NCBI GenBank assembly: GCA_037903475.1
Contig: JBAJFG010000562.1
Span: 1,612,001-1,676,000, forward strand
Length of the DNA stretch: 64,000 nucleotides
DNA from: Ancylostoma caninum
Lineage: Eukaryota; Nematoda; Chromadorea; Rhabditida; Ancylostomatidae
Direction of reading: 5' to 3'
Positions 45,666 through 57,600 of the stretch are shown here, one piece after another. The first letter of the stretch is position 1. Each line of letters begins with the position of its first letter. Made by a program: the position numbers and the translations under genes. The notes beneath the pieces were generated by a model, which saw only the letters and a program-made list of their open reading frames with translations, had not been told where the DNA came from and made no database searches.

Positions 45666-48600
45666 ATGGCGAATAAAAATCCTACTGCTTGGATGGGACA
45701 ACGTCCAGTCATCACTCGTCCTCCTGCACTTATTCTGCCATCTGCGCCGTCGGTTGGTTCCTTTTCTTTTCTCTTTTGTTAATAACAGTTAAAACGTTCG
45801 TTATATTTTTTTGCTGATAACTCTGAAGAACTGATGATGTCTAATGCTTCTCAAGAAAAAGTCGACAATTTTCCTAGTTCCACCCATTTTGCGAGTTCTG
45901 AATTACCTTTCTTTTTCATTTCTTCTTGTATCTACGTTGACTATTAGTTTTTTACGCCCTCATAATATTGGTCCCTGCACAGTAATCCCTTACAATTTCA
46001 AGAATACACCTTAGACAACAATTTTCAAATGAAATGCTTTCTTCCTGGTTCTATTAGTTTTCTTCGTTTTTTTTTCTGAGCCGTTGTTAAAATGGCTGCT
46101 AAATTGTGAAAAATAATGAGGAAGGGGGGGGATTACCTCCGTTACTGGAAATGACCCCTGTGAGATGTTTAATATTCGGAATCAGTCTGCAGATGACTGT
46201 CATCATGACAATAACTTAATTTTTTGCCTATTATTTGTTATTTCTAGGATTTTTATTTCTAGGAAGAACTGTGGTTTTTATGTCAACAGCATGCAACCCA
46301 GAATCTTCTGTAATCGATACTTGTCCTAATCTGGTAGATAGGTCCTGGGTCGAAAAGCGTTGTTCACAACAGTCCGTTAGGATATCACGAGCTCATATTT
46401 TGCAGAACGTCTCTATGGATCGTTCACTTCCGATCGATTCTTATCTTTCACCAATAGGCCCATTTTTGTCCGCGGAGAATCATCATGCTTCGTATCGCGA
46501 GATAAAACAAGAGCCTTTGAAAGATTACAGAGATCAGCTGGTCCCCAAAGGTTGGACTTTTATATTTTCTTGGCTTTTGTGGTTCTTGTTAACTCTTCTT
46601 CTAGATGACTACGCCTATTCGATAAATAGTGGCATGCCTGGAAATAAATGCGGAGATGTTAGCAGCCGAAGCGTCCGCTCTATCAATTCTTACGCGTATC
46701 CACATCGCTCTTATTCGAACTATCCTCTCTCGTGTTCGCGTAGTACAGTGGGCTTTCTTTGATTTTTCCTCCATTTTTTTTGTTGTAAAGCCTCACCGGT
46801 CGTCAAGGTAAGGAGCTGTGGCGAAAGCCTCACAGCTACGCTTGTAGTGGTACTGCTCCACGCTCACATACGCCGTGTGTGTAAAAAATGATAAAATTTC
46901 GTACTTCCAGCCAGCTCTGCTTGCCTCATCGCCTTTAAATTTCTCCGATGATACTCCGCAGTACAGTGACAACTTTCAGGTATTGCGTCTTCTCAAGTAA
47001 TCCTATCGTTGTGTTATTGACACTGTTTAGAAACTCTATTCTGCCGCCATTCAACGAGATGTTCCACTACAACGTCCATCGTATGCATTTCTGGAACGCG
47101 ACCAATTCAGCTCCTCTAATAGTAAGATGATGACAATGACCAGTGATGTAATTACACCACTTCCATCACCATTGCCCATAACACAACGACCGCCTGCTCG
47201 TAGAAGTCGCTATACCGGCTGTAATTCTTGCCAGCTTTCTGGCAACACATCGCAGTCAGAAGGATATTCGACATGTTCGTCAAGCCGTTCGTGGGCCAGC
47301 TCTGACAGTCCAAGCGTTCCAAAGTTCGTGGATATCACTACGTGTACACAGCAACTGATCCATGATGGAAGAGATCGCGGAATAAGCTCAAGCCCTGTGG
47401 ATGATCCCTTGTCGCTGCCACTTCCTCCAGCAGAGTATAGTGATGATGCACCGGAGCTAACCTCCCTTCCCAATGATCTTAACCTCACCCAGAGAAGCAG
47501 TGGAACTGTTAGTGGTGAGAAATTATTTGCGTTTTTTTAGACGTCTAGTGAAGGATATGAGTTTGTAGTACATATATTCATGTAGTATTACTTTTCAGTT
47601 AGCCTAACTTGCAAATGGCCGCTAATTTGCTAACAACAATGGTCTCGTAAGGCATAAAATGAAACTAGCCACTTTCAGACTTCTTCTCGCAAAGCGGAAA
47701 CTCCTCTGATTCAATTTCGCAATGTGATGCTTTCCTCGAACAAGATGACTGCAGGTGATGAGTTAAATAGGTGTCGTACATTGCATAAAAAAAGCTGGAT
47801 GGTGCCACTTCATTATGGCTGGTGTATTCGAACATCTATTGGCAAAAAAAAAGTGTCACCATAGAATGAAGGCTGAGCAAATTTTTACTGCGGGCCTGGG
47901 ACGAGATGTTTGAACACACCACTCATGCAACAGATGAACCTCCCCTTTTGCCGTCACTGTGCGCCATACTAGATTTGATTATCTAGGCGATCATATAAAA
48001 ATCCAGAAATTTGTAACAGTAACTTACAGTCGTTGTTAAAAGGCTAGACGGATTCTGTGCAGAAACGCGGTGGGACCCGAACGGGATGTAGAGAGAGCAT
48101 GCTTCAAGTGAGAGGGTCAAGTAGGTCCCGCGGCGATTTTGCGACCGCAACAATTTGAAACCACACGCGCAATCCGCCTATTTTTTTTTTGACACAGACT
48201 ATAACTATCTGCTAACTTTCTTTTCCCGTCTTCATAGAAAAGAAAACAACTGAACGACTTCTCGTTTTTATTCTCAGTGTTATAGTGTGTCCGAAACGAT
48301 GAGTCCGCCCACGCACGCGGGGATCGAGAAGCTGCCACGTTTGCCAGCGATCCACGTCATCATCCCTCATCTGCGCATCACATTTCATCATTATCTTCAT
48401 GGTATTCACCAGTGATTTGGCTGTGACTTGGACGACGTGGCGGCGGCCAACAGCATTCGTCCCAGCCGCGCCGCCTCTCGACTCCCGCGTGCGTGGGCGG
48501 ACTCGTCGTTTCGGATAGACGATATTACCCTTTCTCCCTATTTTTACTGAAAACGTACCGTAAACTTTTTCCATTAGATTTCATTACCCAGAACGTTGAA

Positions 48601-50685
48601 CTTCCTCCAACGATTCTTACAAATTCTTAAACTTCCACACTTTGTTCTGTCCTGTTTTTTTTCTTTTAGGAAACAATTGAAGTTTTAGGCAAGATGACAT
48701 GCTTGGATGTGCAAATGGTCTCCTCATCCATCCACCCTCTACAGCTTCTCCTTCCATGATTGAAGAAGATGAACATAATTTGTCCTTAGAGGTGTGTTTT
48801 TCTCGAAACATTGATTGGATGCAAATCTTTAACAGCTTGTTCACTGACGTTGTGTACCTACCATGTAGAGCTGTGTGGCATCAAGTGTTTCTTCGATCCA
48901 TAGCCCTATAGCCAAACGTGGCCGTTATGGCTCGAGCAGATCGGAAGAATACAAGCCATGTAAACTTTCACTTTATTGGTTCTCCTTATGAGGTTAGCTA
49001 GCTAATTTATATGAGTAGATCGGTAATTTCAGACGATACAGGAACGGAATCTGGTCGAAGCATACTGGATTTTGAGAGGTACTGCAATGAGTATGCGCCA
49101 GATGTGAGACTTTGATCTAACAATTTTGTTCTGGACCCATTCCTGGAAATACCTACATATGTATTAAAATCACTTCATTCTGCTTGTCTTCAGACGTATT
49201 TTTGGATGTGTCATCAAGAGTCGACTATTCATGCTATTGGCACTTCTTTTATGGCAGCCCAGAAATTGGGCGGAGCTTCGGAGAGGGATCGTAGAGCTGC
49301 TCTGATGAGAGCGATTGTAGAAATGAGGAAACTGAAGCACACAGTGGTTGGAACTTTGTTATGCTCGTTTTTTTTTCCTTTTTGTTCTTCAGCCAGCTAG
49401 AATCTGTCAACTGGTTCACTTTCCCCACATAGGAGTCCATTCATCTTGGTGCCTACATAATGGACAAGTGTCTCGATTCTTTCCACATTGCAAGCGGAGC
49501 TTTAATGGATGTTTGTGCTGTTTCTATGGTACTCGGAACGTCAGTTCTTCGCCGTTTTTTTTCTTCCAACCGAAGTTAAAAAAAACAAAATTTCCAGGAA
49601 AATGGAAGAGTACGACTCGTTGCGTCCAGGTACTGTAGACGGGCTGGCAGGCGCTACTAGGGACAAAGCCCGTCTCTGTCACATTGAGAAACGAATCATC
49701 CACGAATTAAATTCGGGGCTGTGCTTCCCGACACCTCTAGTGTTTGCAAATTACATGTTGGTATATGTGCACAGTGACGAGGAACAAATCCGTTTTGCTC
49801 ATGTGGGTTTGAATCAGCTACACTTCAGGTTCTAACTGGTATCAATTGGTATCGATTTATAGTATCTTCTGGAGTTGGCGTTGTTGGAGTCGCGATTCCG
49901 TGATGAAGGTGGAACTAGAGTGGCCCACGCAGCTGTCTGTGTTTCGTCAGCGATGGTTAAGAAAAAAGATGTCAGTCCATAGTATTGCAGTTCTTTAGAA
50001 GCTATCAGGATTTTGTTGTCTGGGATTTCTTGCATTTGTTATCTGCATCTGAAGAGATGATCTAGGAGTTTACGCACGCTGTTGCTCTAAATCCTCACAC
50101 AAGATATTTTGAGTGATAAATTAGGAATTCCAAATTTTGCCATGTTGCGAAGGGAAAAATCTTGTCCATCATGTTTAAACTACGATTGCTTTTTGATTGA
50201 CAGACCTTGCAGCTTATTCTAAGCATTGTGCGGTTCATGTTCATATCGTTCAAACTCCGAAGAAGAAGTTGAACGCTATGCTTTCTAGTCCATTTTTGCC
50301 TCTGAATGTCAAGCTTTAATTGATGTGGAGCGACAGCTGTTTCACCTCACCAAATTCCCTGTCGGAAGTACAAGGGATGTAATGCGAGAGCTGGTAATCG
50401 AAATGGGAAAGGTCTGTTTATTTTTTTTCCATATATCGCACGATTTTTTGGATTCTTAAGATCTATTTAGTGACTAATTAAGGCTGTCGAAGAGAAACAT
50501 GCAATTTTAATTGATTACTTGGCTGAAGACAACAAACGCGTGTGCTTCTGCGAAATCTCACCAGCGCTGTGGAATCTGATTTGTGGCGCTTACACTAATT
50601 TGTATGAAAGGTTAGGGTAGAAGTTTTCTGTACTGGTAGAATCACTCTGTTTCATTACAGTCCCGCACTAGAGCTGGTTGTTTGA
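45666..50685 (+). CDS. Divergent A/B-type cyclin with long Ser/Pro-rich N-terminus
   Basis: Exons 45666-45752, 45789-45927, 46290-46550, 46605-46742, 46791-46807, 46911-46979, 47031-47514, 47679-47754, 48689-48791, 48869-48959, 49033-49103, 49194-49346, 49433-49539, 49598-49802, 49863-49970, then probably 50289-50411, 50483-50610, 50661-50685. The first ten encode a disordered Ser/Pro/Arg-rich region. The cyclin box follows: DFERYCNEYAPD, then HLGAYIMDKCLDSFHIASGA, SMVLGTKMEEYDSLRPG and EKRIIHELNSGLCFPTPLVF, the usual helices of mitotic cyclins, and YLLELALLESRFRDEGGT opening the second fold. The usual MRxILVDWL helix reads RRAALMRAIVEM, so CDK contact may differ. The C-terminus is unsettled: the chosen exons are coding-like but not cyclin-like, while cyclin-like SLEAIRILLSGIS lies just past an in-frame TAG (49980-49982). 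Exons 1-3 are the least certain. Confidence 0.65.
48041..48525. mobile_element. MITE inside a cyclin-gene intron
   Basis: At about 48290-48522, arms ccgaaacgatgagtccgccc-acgcacgcgggg and its complement cccgcgtgcgtgggcggact-cgtcgtttcgg form ~33-bp inverted repeats. The 250 bp before it (agacggattctgtgcagaaa, gcgcaatccgcctat) belongs to a repeat also seen at 57.8 and 58.3 kb. Confidence 0.75.
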
Positions 50686-50689
50686 AACT

Positions 50690-51830
50690 TTGCTGGTTCT
50701 GAAGGATTCTTATAAAGTATCCATTGAGGATCTCGATGAACGGATCTGTCGTCTGCTAACTCACGATTTCTTCTATTAATGTCTTTGACATTGGGGAGAC
50801 GTTGGTCACGTGGTTTTGTCACTGTTGTGTTGTTGGATTTATTAAGAGTTTATAGCGTACTGTTTCTTTTAAGGACTCTGTTGTTACGGTGTTCAACTGT
50901 AGAGTTCATTGTAGAGTTTTGAATCCATGTTTTCCCATTATTTCTCACTGTTTAGAGCTATATAATAGAGTTTAGATCTTAATCTGCTGTTTTTATTGTT
51001 ACACAACATTTGGTAGGAACAAATTGTAATAATTTCTTGAATGGTTTCTTTCATTCTGCTGGCAAGATGCAGAAAATGTAGTTATAAACAACCCATATGT
51101 ACATACATAGAAACATTTCTGTCTGCTTTTAAACGTAATAAAAAAAGATTTTCTTGCAGCAGTGTAACATTGATAATACGTACCCCACTACTTAGGCAGC
51201 CAGCCTTACGTGCCACACACAAGGAGTGTGCCAGTTAGGGCTGGCGCTATAATCTATGTGGAGTATAGCATTCTGGGTGGCCGCCGCTGGCGACGGCGGA
51301 TCGCCAACGTCGGCGGCCGACGCGATCGATAGATACCGATGTCGCATTCGCAACTTCGTCGGGCACGCATGGTGCTATATTCCACGTGGAGTCAGGGCAC
51401 AGCACTAGGTGGTCATTGACCAGCAGGACTTAGTAGCGTCCTGCAGATTCAGAGGGGCTTAGCAACAATGTCCGGCGCGTAGATAGGTATGAGCAGCACG
51501 GGACAACGTCGCGGAACATTTCTCACACAGCCCATTTTTGAGGAAAAGGGAGTTGGGGGGGGGGGGTGTAGGAAGGGACACCCCTATTTCGGCTTAGGCT
51601 TACCCTTAGGCATGGGCTTAGTTCTAGACCTACCACGTAGCTTCAGGGTAAAGTTTAAGCCTAGACTTCCAGGCAGAAGCTTACGACCACTTTCCGTGAG
51701 ACCCCCAAATCCATTCTCCTCCCTCCCCCCGTTTTTTCCTAAAATTATAAATGGAACGGAATCTTAGTCGTAGCTCCCATCTAATTTTCTTTAACTGAGC
51801 CCATATCGGCAATTAAAGCAACATACGAAT
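50690..51830. other. No gene recognised
   Basis: AT-rich to 51.2 kb, then GC-rich sequence with a loose inverted repeat (gcgctataatctatgtggag near 51.24 kb and tgctatattccacgtggagt near 51.37 kb), which suggests another MITE. The open frames at 51.0-51.8 kb have no coding bias or splice context. Confidence 0.4.
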
Positions 51831-51839
51831 GTGTGCCCA

Positions 51840-52520
51840 CTCTGAGTCACACTTACGCTTATCGTGATTTATCTTAGAAATTTATGCAAAACGTTGCCGG
51901 ATGCCTTCCTGGACTACCCGAAGGAGATCACGGGGGACGTTCCAAGCAGTGAATCCCAAACACTGCGATACTTAACTCTGGATCTCCAACGGAGTGGAAC
52001 CAGCGACAGGGACAGATTGCAATCTGCCACTCAAACCACTGAGCCATCCGGGCTACTTTTTATGTTGGTGTTTGTAAGATAACTGCAGCAGCCGTAGGCA
52101 GCATACATATTATATGTATTTGCAAAACGGGGGCACAGGACAGGATTCGATCCCCTGACCGCCACGACTTCGATCATTCGCTTAACCCACTGAGCTATGC
52201 GAGCACGCGATGCAGCGCACAAATGTGTGCCCACTCTTACTCACACTTACGCTTACCGTGATTTATCTTAGAAATTTATGCAAAACGTTGCTGGATGCCT
52301 TCCTGGACTACCCGAAGGAGATCACGGAGGACGTTCCAAGCAGTGAACCCCAAACACTGCGATACTTAACTCTGGATCTCCAACGGAGTGGAACCAGCGA
52401 CAGGGACAGATTGCAATCTGCCACTCAAACCACTGAGCCATCCGGGCTACTTTTTATGTTGGTGTTTGTTAGATAACCGCAGCAGCCGTAGGCAGCATAC
52501 TATATGTATTTGCAAAACGT
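51840..52520 (-). repeat. tRNA-like tandem array, reverse orientation
   Basis: Nearly two units of the same ~390-bp repeat as at 13.1 kb, on the opposite strand, at a period of 394 bp. It holds gagccatccgggctac, gattgcaatctgccactc and gattcgatcccctgacc as complements of the two tRNA-like modules. It ends at tatatgtatttgcaaaacg. Confidence 0.8.
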
Positions 52521-52732
52521 TCGTGTTCTGTTCGTGGGAGCAGTTCTGGGCGAAACGCATGGATGTCTCACTGACTCTGCTATGTAGAAGTTTACTTCAG
52601 AAAAAAACAATCACATACGTCTACCACATCAGAGGCACATCTTGAGTTAGTTTTTGATTTGTAGACCTGGAGAGCCCTTCTACCACCTTTTTGCGCTTTA
52701 ATTCATGGATGTATAGCGCACATACGTGCACA

Positions 52733-52772
<40 letters not shown>
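52733..52772. repeat. (AAAT)n microsatellite
   Basis: About nine to ten tetranucleotide units. Confidence 0.9.
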
Positions 52773-53189
52773 GAAGGGAAGGAACCAGGCGAACGAGGGA
52801 TGACACGGATGAGGGTTGCGCTGGCACGTGCGTTGGGAAAATGGTGGGAAACGGGCTACTGTTATAGAAGCGATGCGCTGGCGTCCAAAGTCGCTGGACG
52901 GGTCCACAACTGCGAGACTGGCGCCCCGGCGCCCATACTCAGAGATTTCGTGACGGCGAACGCAGGCCGAACACGTTTCAACAGCAGTTACACCGCGAGG
53001 TGAAAGCTTATTTCATCGCTCCACGAGCTGTGTTCGCCCCTAGAAGGCTGTGTTCCGGGGGCGATGAACTGGTTTGCATGTCTCAAATCTAGGATCGCAG
53101 CTCAATCTGGGCCCAGGCCTGTGTTCGTACTCCAGATTTGGGTAAGTGGATGCTTACCCAAGCTCATCCAAAAGTGACAATTATTGCAC

Positions 53190-53600
53190 TGGGCCGCGGT
53201 TTTACCAGGGCCTCAGCCAGCCTGACGAGTCTCGCCGGGCTCCCCTTGTCTCCACCGGAGCGGAGATCCGACTAAACTTTGACGCTCAATTAGCGGCTTA
53301 TATACACCTCCCAGGGGGCGTGTCGCAACGTGGCAAGGAGCAGGCAGAACACATTGAACTGCACCACAGTTCATCGGGCAAAAAACGCAGCCGAAACCAA
53401 ATGCCAATGTCTGTCTTCCATTTCTTGGGGGTGTGGCTTGCCAGGTTGTGCTGAGTTTGCCTTACCCAGTTATCTGAGCAGGTGGGAGATACGGGTCTAC
53501 CCGCTGTGATAGAGGTGCGCCGGCGTCCGAAAGTGGGAAAACGCCTAGGGTCGGTTTCAACGGTGTGATGACGGTGCACGGACGCTCACTAGTGGAAAAA
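53190..53600 (+). repeat. Dispersed repeat, copy 2, and minisatellite fragment
   Basis: 53190-53475 is the partner of 44090-44465. It is followed by ggtgcgccggcgtccgaaag and ggtcggtttcaacggtgtga, a fragment of the 7.2-kb minisatellite family. Confidence 0.6.
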
Positions 53601-53794
53601 TGTCGCGGGTCCACACCTGCGAGAGCACTCAGTAGAGGGGAACACACACATACCAATGCGAGGCGAGCGAAGTGAGCCCGAAAAAGCCTGAGAGTCCGGG
53701 TCCGGCGTTAGCCGGACGACCAGGCTGGTGTATATTGGAAACGAAGTCGTCAGAGCGACGGCGGAGCTACGTGTTAGGCCTATAGGGCAATTTA

Positions 53795-54008
53795 TACTAC
53801 ATACACGAAGCTCCAAGTGTCCGCAGTCAAGAGGGGCTTGGCCACGGCGCGGCTCCTCGATCAGACACAAGCGCTCTCTGTGCTGCCTCTGGCTTCTCTG
53901 ACTGCAGACAACTGGTGGCAGCATGCAGAGCGCCTGTGTCTCTGCCTAAAGCCGCGACGTGGCCACGCCCCTCTTGACTGCGGACATTTGGAACTTCATG
54001 TAGATGCG
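53795..54008. mobile_element. Fold-back element with ~80-bp arms
   Basis: Left arm gctccaagtgtccgcagtca-agaggggcttggcc; right arm ggccacgcccctcttgactg-cggacatttgg. The arms nearly meet, leaving a short centre (tctctgactgcag). It resembles the 23.3-kb fold-back family only in outline. Confidence 0.75.
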
Positions 54009-54120
54009 TGTATTTGATGTGCTGCCAGCACGCTATTCAGCGCAAGCTGTGTAATAAGATAAGAAAAGATGTAAGAACTTGTGACATTTTGTTCTTATTA
54101 TTTTCATTCATTTTCTTCGC

Positions 54121-54190
54121 AGTGATACCGTGAACTTTGCCGTAGGCCTCACACTCGAAAAGAATGCTGACAGTCTCAGCTGCAAAACTA
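54121..54190 (+). CDS. Possible exon cut by an element, unassigned
   Basis: After a strong acceptor (ttttcttcgcag) an open segment reads DTVNFAVGLTLEKNADSLSC, with coding-like codons up to the repeat that starts at about 54192. It may be an upstream exon of the 54.7-63.0 kb gene, but its phase does not match the next exon. Confidence 0.3.
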
Positions 54191-54520
54191 AGAGTATCCC
54201 CAGACTTCGTCAGCAATCGTCGCGATCGCCACGACCGCTGGCTATCGCCACATAGATAAAGTGAATGAGGAGACCCCAGACGTAAGAGCGATGATAATAA
54301 ATGGGGCGTGGCGATCGATAGGCATCATTTCCACTATCGATATCACTCACAACGCCAGTTCATTTTGGGCACATCTTCGAGAATACGGGCGAGCTTCGTT
54401 TGGCAGCGATCCATGGCGGCAATCGATATGTACGTCTCATTTCCACAACCCTTATCTCTTATATCGCCAGTTCATTTCTATTCATTTTGCACTGGCGAAG
54501 TCTGGGGACACTCTAAGGAT
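54190..54520. mobile_element. Element with short terminal inverted repeats
   Basis: Left agtatccccagacttcgtca and right gcgaagtctggggacact are inverted repeats, with ctaag at both flanks. A second, right-truncated copy lies at about 54964-55165. Confidence 0.7.
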
Positions 54521-54663
54521 AAGTTCTTATCAGCATGACACACAAACAAGGTAGCTAGAATTGAAGTAGGGATCAGTCGGTACTAACTTTGTGACTGGTT
54601 GGCTGATGGTGTGTTTTGTCTTTGCTTGTTGAGATTAAAGTCTTCGAATCACCTTTGATTTAG

Positions 54664-57600
54664 ATTGCTGTGGACAACACTCATGCAAAAGAATCTAATA
54701 TGCGAGATGCAATCACCAAGAAGATGGAGACGTTACTGGGTAACACTCCTTGCTTACCTAAAAGCCAAGAGAATTTCAGAAAAAAAGGATAATTCCGAAG
54801 ACGACAGAGAATAGAACGCAGGTTTTGTGAGAGTATGATGGACGACTCTAACTTATATACAGTGCTTCTCAAAAATACAGATTCCATACGCGGTACCGTA
54901 GTGTCACGGCTGCAGAATTAGTGACGAACCTATTCTACCCTCTCACTTGGGGCGTGCTCTTACAGTATCCCCAGACTTCGCCAGCAATCGTGGCGATCGC
55001 CACGACCCCCGGGGATCGCCACCTGGATAAAGTGAATGAGGAGGCTTCAGAAGTGAGAGAGATGATGACTGATGTGGCGTGACGATCGATAGGCATCGTT
55101 TCCACTATCGCTATCATTCACATCGCCAGTTCATTTTGGGCGCATCTTCGAGAGTATGGGCGATGAGCTCCGTTTAGCTACATTTATAGTGCATCGCAGT
55201 CCGATCCGTCGGATAATAAAAGATATGTATTGATCCTCGTTGTCCGAACATCGATACGTATCATTCTTTGTCCGACCGGACCGGACTCCGATGCACTATT
55301 ACCTTTATATAATATGTATTTCGATCCATTTTGTAGTTATAAAGTGTCTATGACACTAATGCTCAGTACGTCAAATTTGACGTAATGAATATCAGTCAAA
55401 AGGAAGAAGCAACAAGCTCTCACATAGCAAAGACAAGAAAAGTTGCCTTTCCAGTTATGAAGGCGATTTTCTTGCAGCTGAAACGGACTCACCAGGGGCT
55501 CGCAGAACACGTGATGATCAATTGAAAGCGGTGCTACCTGATTCGGATGAAGAATCGCTTCCATCCCTTGACAAGTCAGACATAGATTCAACATTGTATC
55601 ATATGCGGTGTTCAATGTTTACGTACTAGGATTCGTTTCGATGATAACCTCGTCCAGCTCAGAGATCCCCAGAAGGAGAGAAAGAAGCGCGAAAAAGCAA
55701 GCGCCAAAAGAACTGGTAAGACATGTGACTATGTTCAAATTTGAAAGTGAATTCTACGTTCCAGATCGGAAGCAAAGACGAGAAGAAAAACAGCAAAAGG
55801 CAACTCCAGTCCTCTCGTCTACTAGCAATGACTCATTACCCTCTTTGAATAAGTATGTTCTAATACCTTTAATGGCAGCTTAACAATTCTTGAGCTTCAC
55901 ACAATGGCAAGGACCCGTCCAATAGACCACTCCACCCCATCGCCGTTTTGGAAATGAGACTTCCTTTCCGTTAACTACTAATTTCTTGTATCCAGTTTCC
56001 AAATAGCACTGTCTGTAGTGTCTTTATATGTCTCAAGTTGAAAAGAAAAGAAAGACGAGAGGGGGAAGAGCAAACCCAAGAGAGCGAATACTAGAACACA
56101 GATTGGGGCGTCATACCTCGTGGTAAACGTTTACCTCCATTCTAACTGATGAATCACTCCCCTAACGTTAGAGCAGTTCACTTTCTTGTATTATATACTG
56201 AAGACCACACCCGGCTCCGTTCGGGAATTCTAATAACACCGGCCATTTTACAATAATGTGAGCAACTGCTATGATGAAATCATTCTAAATGCTCTTATTT
56301 TTCGTGGTCAATGTCTCTAAAAACTCCCGGTGAATCAATGTCCCTATACGAAAGTAAAAGAAAACCAATGAAGCCAATTATTCTACATTTTCACGCAAAG
56401 CTGTTCTCTATAGTATTACAGAATACATGTCCTCCCTGCCACCTGAACAAAAGTAGGAAAAATCAATAAAGTCAAACAATCGATATCCGATTGCGAAGTG
56501 GTTGCTATATTGTTGGCTATGTTTGGCTTATTGGAAAACTCCAGCAAACATGTTCTGGTGAACCTCCCAGCAAGTATAGAGAAAAATCAACATATTCGAT
56601 GTGATCGATAATCGATCAGGCGATAATTTCGGGTGAAAGTATCCAGTAACCACCTTCGGCCCCTAGAAGATCCGCAATTTGATCAGAATCTGCTCATCCG
56701 TCGCGATTTCTGTTCATTACATGCACGCTTATCTGCACTGTATTATGTACATACCAGTGGCGGACGCAGGGGGGGGGCGCGCCCCCCCCCGAGAATGGGT
56801 CGCCAAATTTTCGAAATTACTTTACAATACAAATAAAAATCTTGTGTTAGTTTATTTTTAATTGTTTATTTTTATTATTATTTTTAATATATTTTTTATT
56901 TATTGTTTATTATTATAATTGATATTATTATTAATTTTATTTTCCGTCTGGGTCCCCAAAACGGCGGAGACCCCACTTTTCTTCCCACGCCCCCCCTCCC
57001 GCCCACTTTCTGCGTCCGCCACTGGTACATACTGATACACGGTATGTTTTTACTATGTATTACTTACTCTTATTATGGATGCGTTACTTCAGACGCGTTT
57101 TTGCTACTGGACTATGTATTGTCTACCGCGTGAATATTCGTCTAAGCCTTCTAACGAGTCTAATAAATTAATGTAATATGGGAAACGATTCTAACGCAAT
57201 GATTATAGAATTCGATTCGACGACCATATAGTCGCTATAACTGATCCCGAGCCCCAGCACAAGCCACCAAAGAAATCTAAGAAAAAGAAACTCAAAGGAG
57301 GTTAGTTATTCAATATTGAAGGGTGGTTGTGAATACATAAAGAGAAAAGATAAGGAGAACTCAGGGAAACCAGAACCATGGACTATCTAGCACCAAAAAG
57401 CGTTCCTGGAGAGGTGTATCGTGTAAGACCAATCACAAGGGATCGGCGTCACGAGGAAATCACAGTAACTGATCCACTTTGTTGGACCTGCGGGGCTCTC
57501 ACATCGCAGGTGATTGCAAACGACCACAGTTGCAGCGCAGGCCTCTTCCCCTGGATCACCTTTACTTTCGAATATTCTCTTTCTTTTCTTCGCACTGATG

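Noticed and set aside
47210..47488. Minus-strand 92-codon frame
   Set aside because: Antisense shadow of the large Ser/Pro exon of the cyclin gene.
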